NCBI RefSeq assembly: GCF_010183535.1
Contig: NC_071329.1
Span: 5,890,001-5,954,000 of the forward strand
Length of the DNA stretch: 64,000 bases
DNA from: Caenorhabditis remanei
Taxonomy: Eukaryota; Nematoda; Chromadorea; Rhabditida; Rhabditidae
Reading direction: 5' to 3'
The notes beneath the pieces were generated by a model, which saw only the letters and a list, made by a program, of their open reading frames with translations, made no database searches and was not told the origin of the DNA. Each line of letters opens with the position of its first letter. Position 1 is the first letter of the stretch. A program made the translations under genes and the position numbers. Shown here piece by piece: positions 32,501 to 44,084 of this stretch.

Positions 32501-35500
32501 GAAAAACGGAATAAGAAAACGAAAAGAAAGATTAACCATAGAACATGATGTAAATCAACGAGCTCTTTCGATTGGTAACTTCCTTTTTATTGTACGATCA
32601 AAATGAAATGAGTTATTTTGAATTTAGTCAAAAATGAAGTTCAAAAGTGGCGAATTCGTCAGATTCGTTTCTCGCAGACAGTTTTTTGATCAGAAAAACG
32701 GAATAAGAAAACGAAAAGAAAGATTAACCTTAGAACATGATGTAAATCAACGAGCTCTTTCGATTGGTAACTTCCTTTTTATTGTACGATCAAAATGAAA
32801 TGAGTTATTTTGAATTTAGTCAAAAATGAAGTTCAAAAGTGGCGAATTCGTCAAATTCGTTTCTCGCAGACAGTTTTTTGATCAGAAAACGGAATAAGAA
32901 AACGAAAAGAAAGATTAACCTATAGAACATGATGTAAATCAACGAGCTCTTTCGATTGGTAACTTCCTTTTTATTGTACGATCAAAATGAAATGAGTTAT
33001 TTTGAATTTCGTCAAAAATGAAGTTCAAAAGTGGCGAATTCGTCAAATTCGTTTCTCGCAGACAGTTTTTTGATTAGAAAATTGGAATAAGAAAACGAAA
33101 AGAAAGATTAACCATAGAACATGATGTAAATCAACGAGCTCTTTCGATTGGTAACTTCCTTTTTATTGTACGATCAAAATGAAATGAGTTATTTTGAATT
33201 TCGTCAAAAATGAAGTTCAAAAGTGGCGAATTCGTCAAATTCGTTTCTCGCAGACAGTTTTTTGATCAGAAAAACGGAATAAGAAAACGAAAAGAAAGAT
33301 TAACCTTAGAACATGATGTAAATCAACGAGCTCTTTCGATTGGTAACTTCCTTTTTATTGTACGATCAAAATGAAATGAGTTATTTTGAATTTCGTCAAA
33401 AATGAAGTTCAAAAGTGGCGAATTCGTCAAATTCGTTTCTCGCAGACAGTTTTTTGATTAGAAAATTGGAATAAGAAAACGAAAAGAAAGATTAACCATA
33501 GAACATGATGTAAATCAACGAGCTCTTTCGATTGGTAACTTCCTTTTTATTGTACGATCAAAATGAAATGAGTTATTTTGAATTTCGTCAAAAATGAAGC
33601 TCAAAAGTGGCGAATTCGTCAGATTCGTTTCTCGCAGACAGTTTTTTGATTAGAAAATTGGAATAAGAAAACGAAAAGAAAGATTAACCATAGAACATGA
33701 TGTAAATCAACGAGCTCTTTCGATTGGTAACTTCCTTTTTATTGTACGATCAAAATGAAATGAGTTGTTTTGAATTTAGTCAAAAATGAAGTTCAAAAGT
33801 GGCGAATTCGTCAGATTCGTTTCTCGCAGACAGTTTTTTGATCAGAAAAACGGAATAAGAAAACGAAAAGAAAGATTAACCTTAGAACATGATGTAAATC
33901 AACGAGCTCTTTCTATTGGTAACTTCCTTTTTATTGTACGATCAAAATGAAATGAGTTATTTTGAATTTCGTCAAAAATGAAGTTCAAAAGTGGCGAATT
34001 CGTCAAATTCGTTTCTCGCAGACAGTTTTTTGATTAGAAAATTGGAATAAGAAAACGAAAAGAAAGATTAACCATAGAACATGATGTAAATCAACGAGCT
34101 CTTTCTATTGGTAACTTCCTTTTTATTGTACGATCAAAATGAAATGAGTTATTTTGAATTTCGTCAAAAATGAAGCTCAAAAGTGGCGAATTCGTCAGAT
34201 TCGTTTCTCGCAGACAGTTTTTTGATTAGAAAATTGGAATAAGAAAACGAAAAGAAAGATTAACCGATAGAACATGATGTAAATCAACGAGCTCTTTCGA
34301 TTGGTAACTTCCTTTTTATTGTACGATCAAAATGAAATGAGTTATTTTGAATTTAGTCAAAATGAAGTTCAAAAGTGGCGAATTCGTCAGATTCGTTTCT
34401 CGCAGACAGTTTTTTGATCAGAAAAACGGAATAAGAAAACGAAAAGAAAGATTAACCGATAGAACATGATGTAAATCAACGAGCTCTTTCGATTGGTAAC
34501 TTCCTTTTTATTGTACGATCAAAATGAAATGAGTTATTTTGAATTTAGTCAAAAATGAAGTTCAAAAGTGGCGAATTCGTCAGATTCGTTTCTCGCAGAC
34601 AGTTTTTTGATTAGAAAATTGGAATAAGAAAACGAAAAGAAAGATTAACCGATAGAACATGATGTAAATCAACGAGCTCTTTCGATTGGTAACTTCCTTT
34701 TTATTGTACGATCAAAATGAAATGAGTTATTTTGAATTTAGTCAAAAATGAAGTTCAAAAGTGGCGAATTCGTCAGATTCGTTTCTCGCAGACAGTTTTT
34801 TGATCAGAAAAACGGAATAAGAAAACGAAAAGAAAGATTAACCATAGAACATGATGTAAATCAACGAGCTCTTTCGATTGGTAACTTCCTTTTTATTGTA
34901 CGATCAAAATGAAATGAGTTATTTTGAATTTCGTCAAAAATGAAGCTCAAAAGTGGCGAATTCGTCAGATTCGTTTCTCGCAGACAGTTTTTTGATCAGA
35001 AAAACGGAATAAGAAAACGAAAAGAAAGATTAACCATAGAACATGATGTAAATCAACGAGCTCTTTCTATTGGTAACTTCCTTTTTATTGTACGATCAAA
35101 ATGAAATGAGTTATTTTGAATTTCGTCAAAAATGAAGCTCAAAAGTGGCGAATTCGTCAGATTCGTTTCTCGCAGACAGTTTTTTGATTAGAAAATTGGA
35201 ATAAGAAAACGAAAAGAAAGATTAACCATAGAACATGATGTAAATCAACGAGCTCTTTCTATTGGTAACTTCCTTTTTATTGTACGATCAAAAGGAAATG
35301 AGTTATTTTGAATTTCGTCAAAAATGAAGCTCAAAAGTGGCGAATTCGTCAGATTCGTTTCTCGCAGACAGTTTTTTGATTAGAAAATTGGAATAAGAAA
35401 ACGAAAAGAAAGATTAACCATAGAACATGATGTAAATCAACGAGCTCTTTCGATTGGTAACTTCCTTTTTATTGTACGATCAAAATGAAATGAGTTATTT

Positions 35501-38500
35501 TGAATTTCGTCAAAAATGAAGCTCAAAAGTGGCGAATTCGTCAGATTCGTTTCTCGCAGACAGTTTTTTGATCAGAAAAACGGAATAAGAAAACGAAAAG
35601 AAAGATTAACCATAGAACATGATGTAAATCAACGAGCTCTTTCGATTGGTAACTTCCTTTTTATTGTACGATCAAAATGAAATGAGTTATTTTGAATTTA
35701 GTCAAAAATGAAGTTCAAAAGTGGCGAATTCGTCAGATTCGTTTCTCGCAGACAGTTTTTTGATCAGAAAAACGGAATAAGAAAACGAAAAGAAAGATTA
35801 ACCATAGAACATGATGTAAATCAACGAGCTCTTTCGATTGGTAACTTCCTTTTTATTGTACGATCAAAATGAAATGAGTTATTTTGAATTTCGTCAAAAA
35901 TGAAGCTCAAAAGTGGCGAATTCGTCAGATTCGTTTCTCGCAGACAGTTTTTGATCAGAAAAACGGAATAAGAAAACGAAAAGAAAGATTAACCTTAGAA
36001 CATGATGTAAATCAACGAGCTCTTTCGATTGGTAACTTCCTTTTTATTGTTCGATCAAAATGAAATGAGTTATTTTGAATTTCGTCAAAAATGAAGCTCA
36101 AAAGTGGCGAATTCGTCAGATTCGTTTCTCGCAGACAGTTTTTTGATCAGAAAAACGGAATAAGAAAACGAAAAGAAAGATTAACCATAGAACATGATGT
36201 AAATCAACGAGCTATTTCGATTGGTAACTTCCTTTTTATTGTACGATCAAAATGAAATGAGTTATTTTGAATTTCGTCAAAAATGAAGTTCAAAAGTGGC
36301 GAATTCGTCAGATTCGTTTCTCGCAGACAGTTTTTTGATCAGAAAAACGGAATAAGAAAACGAAAAGAAAGATTAACCTTAGAACATGATGTAAATCAAC
36401 GAGCTCTTTCGATTGGTAACTTCCTTTTTATTGTTCGATCAAAATGAAATGAGTTATTTTGAATTTCGTCAAAAATGAAGCTCAAAAGTGGCGAATTCGT
36501 CAGATTCGTTTCTCGCAGACAGTTTTTTGATTAGAAAATTGGAATAAGAAAACGAAAAGAAAGATTAACCATAGAACATGATGTAAATCAACGAGCTATT
36601 TCGATTGGTAACTTCCTTTTTATTGTACGATCAAAATGAAATGAGTTATTTTGAATTTCGTCAAAAATGAAGTTCAAAAGTGGCGAATTCGTCAGATTCG
36701 TTTCTCGCAGACAGTTTTTTGATCAGAAAAACGGAATAAGAAAACGAAAAGAAAGATTAACCTTAGAACATGATGTAAATCAACGAGCTCTTTCGATTGG
36801 TAACTTCCTTTTTATTGTTCGATCAAAATGAAATGAGTTATTTTGAATTTCGTCAAAAATGAAGCTCAAAAGTGGCGAATTCGTCAGATTCGTTTCTCGC
36901 AGACAGTTTTTTGATTAGAAAATTGGAATAAGAAAACGAAAAGAAAGATTAACCATAGAACATGATGTAAATCAACGAGCTATTTCGATTGGTAACTTCC
37001 TTTTTATTGTACGATCAAAATGAAATGAGTTATTTTGAATTTCGTCAAAAATGAAGTTCAAAAGTGGCGAATTCGTCAGATTCGTTTCTCGCAGACAGTT
37101 TTTTGATTAGAAAATTGGAATAAGAAAACGAAAAGAAAGATTAACCATAGAACATGATGTAAATCAACGAGCTCTTTCGATTGGTAACTTCCTTTTTATT
37201 GTACGATCAAAATGAAATGAGTTATTTTGAATTTCGTCAAAAATGAAGTTCAAAAGTGGCGAATTCGTCAGATTCGTTTCTCGCAGACAGTTTTTTGATC
37301 AGAAAAACGGAATAAGAAAACGAAAAGAAAGATTAACCTTAGAACATGATGTAAATCAACGAGCTCTTTCTATTGGTGGTTTCCTTTTTATTGTTCGATC
37401 AAAATGAAATGAGTTATTTTGAATTTCGTCAAAAATGAAGCTCAAAAGTGGCGAATTCGTCAGATTCGTTTCTCGCAGACAGTTTTTTGATTAGAAAATT
37501 GGAATAAGAAAACGAAAAGAAAGATTAACCATAGAACATGATGTAAATCAACGAGCTATTTCGATTGGTAACTTCCTTTTTATTGTACGATCAAAATGAA
37601 ATGAGTTATTTTGAATTTCGTCAAAAATGAAGTTCAAAAGTGGCGAATTCGTCAGATTCGTTTCTCGCAGACAGTTTTTTGATTAGAAAATTGGAATAAG
37701 AAAACGAAAAGAAAGATTAACCATAGAACATGATGTAAATCAACGAGCTCTTTCTATTGGTGGTTTCCTTTTTATTGTACGATCAAAAGGAAATGAGTTA
37801 TTTTGAATTTCGTCAAAAATGAAGCTCAAAAGTGGCGAATTCGTCAGATTCGTTTCTCGCAGACAGTTTTTTGATTAGAAAATTGGAATAAGAAAACGAA
37901 AAGAAAGATTAACCATAGAACATGATGTAAATCAACGAGCTCTTTCGATTGGTAACTTCCTTTTTATTGTACGATCAAAAGGAAATGAGTTATTTTGAAT
38001 TTCGTCAAAAATGAAGCTCAAAAGTGGCGAATTCGTCAGATTCGTTTCTCGCAGACAGTTTTTTGATTAGAAAATTGGAATAAGAAAACGAAAAGAAAGA
38101 TTAACCATAGAACATGATGTAAATCAACGAGCTCTTTCGATTGGTAACTTCCTTTTTATTGTACGATCAAAATGAAATGAGTTATTTTGAATTTCGTCAA
38201 AAATGAAGCTCAAAAGTGGCGAATTCGTCAGATTCGTTTCTCGCAGACAGTTTTTTGATTAGAAAATTGGAATAAGAAAACGAAAAGAAAGATTAACCAT
38301 AGAACATGATGTAAATCAACGAGCTCTTTCTATTGGTGGTTTCCTTTTTATTGTACGATCAAAAGGAAATGAGTTATTTTGAATTTCGTCAAAAATGAAG
38401 CTCAAAAGTGGCGAATTCGTCAGATTCGTTTCTCGCAGACAGTTTTTTGATTAGAAAATTGGAATAAGAAAACGAAAAGAAAGATTAACCATAGAACATG

Positions 38501-41500
38501 ATGTAAATCAACGAGCTCTTTCGATTGGTAACTTCCTTTTTATTGTACGATCAAAAGGAAATGAGTTATTTTGAATTTCGTCAAAAATGAAGCTCAAAAG
38601 TGGCGAATTCGTCAGATTCGTTTCTCGCAGACAGTTTTTTGATTAGAAAATTGGAATATGAAAACGAAAAGAAAGATTAACCATAGAACATGATGTAAAT
38701 CAACGAGCTCTTTCGATTGGTAACTTCCTTTTTATTGTACGATCAAAAGGAAATGAGTTATTTTGAATTTCGTCAAAAATGAAGCTCAAAAGTGGCGAAT
38801 TCGTCAGATTCGTTTCTCGCAGACAGTTTTTTGATCAGAAAAACGGAATAAGAAAACGAAAAGAAAGATTAACCATAGAACATGATGTAAATCAACGAGC
38901 TCTTTCGATTGGTAACTTCCTTTTTATTGTACGATCAAAATGAAATGAGTTATTTTGAATTTAGTCAAAAATGAAGTTCAAAAGTGGCGAATTCGTCAGA
39001 TTCGTTTCTCGCAGACAGTTTTTTGATCAGAAAAACGGAATAAGAAAACGAAAAGAAAGATTAACCATAGAACATGATGTAAATCAACGAGCTCTTTCGA
39101 TTGGTAACTTCCTTTTTATTGTACGATCAAAATGAAATGAGTTATTTTGAATTTAGTCAAAAATAAAGTTCAAAAGTGGCGAATTCGTCAAATTCGTTTC
39201 TCGCAGACAGTTTTTTGATTAGAAAAACGGAATAAGAAAACGAAAAGAAAGATTAACCTTAGAACATGATGTAAATCAACGAGCTCTTTCGATTGGTAAC
39301 TTCCTTTTTATTGTACGATCAAAATGAAATGAGTTATTTTGAATTTCGTCAAAAATAAAGTTCAAAAGTGGCGAATTCGTCAAATTCGTTTCTCGCAGAC
39401 AGTTTTTTGATTAGAAAAACGGAATAAGAAAACGAAAAGAAAGATTAACCATAGAACATGATGTAAATCAACGAGCTCTTTCGATTGGTAACTTCCTTTT
39501 TATTGTACGATCAAAATGAAATGAGTTATTTTGAATTTAGTCAAAAATGAAGTTCAAAAGTGGCGAATTCGTCAGATTCGTTTCTCGCAGACAGTTTTTT
39601 GATCAGAAAAACGGAATAAGAAAACGAAAAGAAAGATTAACCATAGAACATGATGTAAATCAACGAGCTCTTTCGATTGGTAACTTCCTTTTTATTGTTT
39701 GATCAAAATGAAATGAGTTATTTTGAATTTCGTCAAAAATGAAGCTCAAAAGTGGCGAATTCGTCAGATTCGTTTCTCGCAGACAGTTTTTTGATCAGAA
39801 AAACGGAATAAGAAAACGAAAAGAAAGATTAACCATAGAACATGATGTAAATCAACGAGCTCTTTCGATTGGTAACTTCCTTTTTATTGTTCGATCAAAA
39901 TGAAATGAGTTATTTTGAATTTCGTCAAAAATGAAGCTCAAAAGTGGCGAATTCGTCAGATTCGTTTCTCGCAGACAGTTTTTTGATTAGAAAATTGGAA
40001 TAAGAAAACGAAAAGAAAGATTAACCATAGAACATGATGTAAATCAACGAGCTATTTCGATTGGTAACTTCCTTTTTATTGTACGATCAAAATGAAATGA
40101 GTTATTTTGAATTTCGTCAAAAATGAAGTTCAAAAGTGGCGAATTCGTCAGATTCGTTTCTCGCAGACAGTTTTTTGATCAGAAAAACGGAATAAGAAAA
40201 CGAAAAGAAAGATTAACCTTAGAACATGATGTAAATCAACGAGCTCTTTCGATTGGTAACTTCCTTTTTATTGTTCGATCAAAATGAAATGAGTTATTTT
40301 GAATTTCGTCAAAAATGAAGCTCAAAAGTGGCGAATTCGTCAGATTCGTTTCTCGCAGACAGTTTTTTGATTAGAAAATTGGAATAAGAAAACGAAAAGA
40401 AAGATTAACCATAGAACATGATGTAAATCAACGAGCTCTTTCTATTGGTGGTTTCCTTTTTATTGTACGATCAAAAGGAAATGAGTTATTTTGAATTTCG
40501 TCAAAAATGAAGCTCAAAAGTGGCGAATTCGTCAGATTCGTTTCTCGCAGACAGTTTTTTGATTAGAAAATTGGAATAAGAAAACGAAAAGAAAGATTAA
40601 CCATAGAACATGATGTAAATCAACGAGCTCTTTCGATTGGTAACTTCCTTTTTATTGTACGATCAAAAGGAAATGAGTTATTTTGAATTTCGTCAAAAAT
40701 GAAGCTCAAAAGTGGCGAATTCGTCAGATTCGTTTCTCGCAGACAGTTTTTTGATTAGAAAATTGGAATATGAAAACGAAAAGAAAGATTAACCATAGAA
40801 CATGATGTAAATCAACGAGCTCTTTCGATTGGTAACTTCCTTTTTATTGTACGATCAAAATGAAATGAGTTATTTTGAATTTCGTCAAAAATGAAGTTCA
40901 AAAGTGGCGAATTCGTCAGATTCGTTTCTCGCAGACAGTTTTTTGATCAGAAAAACGGAATAAGAAAACGAAAAGAAAGATTAACCATAGAACATGATGT
41001 AAATCAACGAGCTCTTTCGATTGGTAACTTCCTTTTTATTGTACGATCAAAATGAAATGAGTTATTTTGAATTTAGTCAAAAATGAAGTTCAAAAGTGGC
41101 GAATTCGTCAGATTCGTTTCTCGCAGACAGTTTTTTGATCAGAAAAACGGAATAAGAAAACGAAAAGAAAGATTAACCATAGAACATGATGTAAATCAAC
41201 GAGCTCTTTCGATTGGTAACTTCCTTTTTATTGTACGATCAAAATGAAATGAGTTATTTTGAATTTAGTCAAAAATAAAGTTCAAAAGTGGCGAATTCGT
41301 CAAATTCGTTTCTCGCAGACAGTTTTTTGATTAGAAAAACGGAATAAGAAAACGAAAAGAAAGATTAACCTTAGAACATGATGTAAATCAACGAGCTCTT
41401 TCGATTGGTAACTTCCTTTTTATTGTTTGATCAAAATGAAATGAGTTATTTTGAATTTCGTCAAAAATGAAGCTCAAAAGTGGCGAATTCGTCAGATTCG

Positions 41501-42640
41501 TTTCTCGCAGACAGTTTTTTGATCAGAAAAACGGAATAAGAAAACGAAAAGAAAGATTAACCATAGAACATGATGTAAATCAACGAGCTCTTTCGATTGG
41601 TAACTTCCTTTTTATTGTACGATCAAAATGAAATGAGTTATTTTGAATTTCGTCAAAAATGAAGCTCAAAAGTGGCGAATTCGTCAGATTCGTTTCTCGC
41701 AGACAGTTTTTTGATCAGAAAAACGGAATAAGAAAACGAAAAGAAAGATTAACCATAGAACATGATGTAAATCAACGAGCTCTTTCGATTGGTAACTTCC
41801 TTTTTATTGTACGATCAAAATGAAATGAGTTATTTTGAATTTAGTCAAAAATGAAGTTCAAAAGTGGCGAATTCGTCAGATTCGTTTCTCGCAGACAGTT
41901 TTTTGATTAGAAAATTGGAATAAGAAAACGAAAAGAAAGATTAACCATAGAACATGATGTAAATCAACGAGCTCTTTCGATTGGTAACTTCCTTTTTATT
42001 GTACGATCAAAATGAAATGAGTTATTTTGAATTTCGTCAAAAATGAAGTTCAAAAGTGGCGAATTCGTCAAATTCGTTTCTCGCAGACAGTTTTTTGATC
42101 AGAAAAACGGAATAAGAAAACGAAAAGAAAGATTAACCATAGAACATGATGTAAATCAACGAGCTCTTTCGATTGGTGGTTTCCTTTTTATTGTTCGATC
42201 AAAATGAAATGAGTTATTTTGAATTTCGTCAAAAATGAAGTTCAAAAGTGGCGAATTCGTCAAATTCGTTTCTCGCAGACAGTTTTTTGATCAGAAAAAC
42301 GGAATAAGAAAACGAAAAGAAAGATTAACCTTAGAACATGATGTAAATCAACGAGCTCTTTCGATTGGTGGTTTCCTTTTTATTGTTCGATCAATAGGAA
42401 ATGAGTTATTTTGAATTTCGTCAAAATGAAGTTCAAAAGTGGCGAATTCGTCAGATTCGTTTCTCGCAGACAGTTTTTTGATCAGAAAAATGGAATAAGA
42501 AAACGAAAAGAAAGATTAACCATAGAACATGATGTAAATCAACGAGCTCTTTCGATTGGTGGTTTCCTTTTTATTGTTCGATCAATAGGAAATGAGTTAT
42601 TTTGAATTTCGTCAAAAATGAAGCTCAAAAGTGGCGAAAA
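17511..42640 (+). repeat. 192-base satellite, about 130 units
   Basis: The landmark GAACATGATGTAAATCAACG recurs every 192 bases from 17569 to 42525 (24956 bases, 130 periods, net 4 bases lost). Copies are highly similar. Variable positions include GATCAG/GATTAG, AAAAACGG/AAAATTGG, ATTGGTAAC/ATTGGTGGT and TTTCGTC/TTTAGTC. Variant order gives higher-order periods: 384 at 18.1-19.3 kb, 768 near 20.7-22.3 kb and 2112 (11 units) between 38.3-38.7 and 40.4-40.8 kb. 64-codon frames appear only where one T is missing from CCTTTTTATTG, and every unit carries TGA, so it is non-coding. The right half holds more variant types than the left. Confidence 0.97.
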
Positions 42641-42773
42641 AGTCAAATTTATTTCTCGCGCGCATTTCACGTCGCTATTTTTGTTAATTTCCTTTTCAAA
42701 ATGGAGAATTTCGGCACTTTTGTTCGCTGGCGGAGGCACGTTTTGGTTTTTATACCAAATTTATTATCGAAAT
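42641..42773. other. Right flank of 192-base array
   Basis: The last unit degrades after GTGGCGAA at about 42637, then unique AT-rich DNA. No part of the truncated aquaporin-like gene 4 is seen here. Confidence 0.6.
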
Positions 42774-42885
42774 AAAAAAGTTCCGACATTTTTTACCGAC
42801 GCGTGTTTGCGGACTCAGTGCAAAATTTAATAATTTAGCACTAAGTCCGCAAACACGCCTCGGTAAAAAATGTCGGAACTTTTTT
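42774..42885. repeat. Large near-perfect hairpin with GTGTTTGCGGAC
   Basis: Arms of about 54 bases, beginning AAAAAAGTTCCGACATTTTT and ending in its complement, meet at a very short centre near AAATTTAATAATTT. The arms contain GCGTGTTTGCGGACT, the same motif found upstream of the aquaporin-like genes. Snapback MITE-like; no target duplication identified. Confidence 0.85.
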
Positions 42886-43989
42886 GTCGCGACAACATAG
42901 TTTTCTTGTTTTATTGTAGGTTTTAGCCGCGTGGCGTTGAAAAAAATTGATTATTTCATCAAAAAGTTGCGTTTTGTTGGTTTCTGCGCGTTTGAGTTTC
43001 TAGTTTGCGTCAAAATTCGGTTTTGATATAAATTGTAGTGACTTTCTCTCAAATATTCGTCGTTTTTCTTACGTTTTGTGTGTTTCTCGTTATTTTAACT
43101 AAGACTTACTACTAATTCTTCGTGAGTCGGTAGTTCGTTTTACTATTTCTAGTCCCACTTTCAATCAAGTATCAAATCACCCAACTAATCGATATTCTTA
43201 GTTCTTTTTTAGTTACTGTTATAATCCCGCAAGACTTTCGTTTTCCCTGACCCCTATTATTATTCCAACTGTGATTGATCGAGAAAATAGCAGATGTCTT
43301 CATCCAAAGTAGACATGTCAACTAATTTACACATTGTCTCTCTTGGTATATTGTTTTGGACACGTTTCTTCACGTATTACCATCTGCCTCCTTATCTCTC
43401 TGGGAAATCGGTCCGAACGGATGACTTTGGGGGAAACTTGGAACCTTGAACGGTAGGATAAGAGGGCCCACCTGTCCTTCCCCCCAGATGACTAACGTCT
43501 CCTGTCACCCAACTTCACTTTCGTTTGAATATTCACGTTTTTGTTTGACCTCAACAACCTCTTTCCTCCTTTTTCCATGCCATTTCCCAAGACAACATAA
43601 ACTAGATAGTCGCTTGCCTATTGTCTCATTACTGTTAACACAAACCACCTGCTCACTTATCTCCATGGGAAATCAATTATCTTATTAGATCAACAGATGC
43701 CTGTTTCCCACTAGACTCCGCCCACTGACCACCAGTCTCCTCATCTCATCTTCTTGGCTCAGTCGTCCACCATTTTCCCGCACTGGATGGTGACTCTTCT
43801 ATCTTCTATTTTCTGGCCATTTTGAAATATCCACAGAACCATGATTTATCTGGTAATTATATTCCCTGTTTGCTTAGTTCGTTTAGGAATTAATGTTTTC
43901 TTTTTCAGTGGTAAACCACAGCACATGAAGAGCAACAGTCGTGATAGATAAGGAACGGTCGAGTGCAACCAACGGTGGACAAGAAAGCA
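42886..43989. other. Unique spacer, possible 5' UTR on right
   Basis: No supported coding gene in this 1.1 kb. Two imperfect copies of a CTTATCTC-TGGGAAATC stretch lie at about 43379-43409 and 43647-43676. A candidate intron (GTAATTATATTCCC to TTTTTCAG, about 43853-43908) precedes the start codon at 43990 and could lie in a 5' UTR. Confidence 0.4.
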
Positions 43990-44029
43990 ATGGATCGAGA
44001 CGAATCAAATGACGATCAATTTGATAGAC
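43990..44029 (+). CDS. Orphan first coding exon next to array 2
   Basis: ATG at 43990 opens MDRDESNDDQFDR and meets a strong donor C|GTGAGTT at 44030 (phase 1). Only about 50 bases later the 235-base satellite begins and no continuing exon is seen in it. It looks like the 5' end of a gene cut off by array growth, or one whose next exon lies beyond the array. Copy B begins at the far side and shows no fitting exon near its start. Very short, so tentative. Confidence 0.3.
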
Positions 44030-44084
44030 GTGAGTTATAAACCCCAGAATTAATATACTTTATCGCTCTTCAGTTTGACTTCCC

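Noticed and set aside
20158..42605. 64-codon frames in the 192-base satellite
   Set aside because: They appear only in units missing one T, every unit has an in-frame TGA, and the variants show no codon-position bias by eye.
17511..42640. CRISPR-like array
   Set aside because: Units are contiguous satellite copies without unique spacers, and the context is eukaryotic.
17511..42640. The 192-base array as a very long intron of aquaporin-like gene 4
   Set aside because: No acceptor at the exon-array join and no matching 5' exons right of the array.
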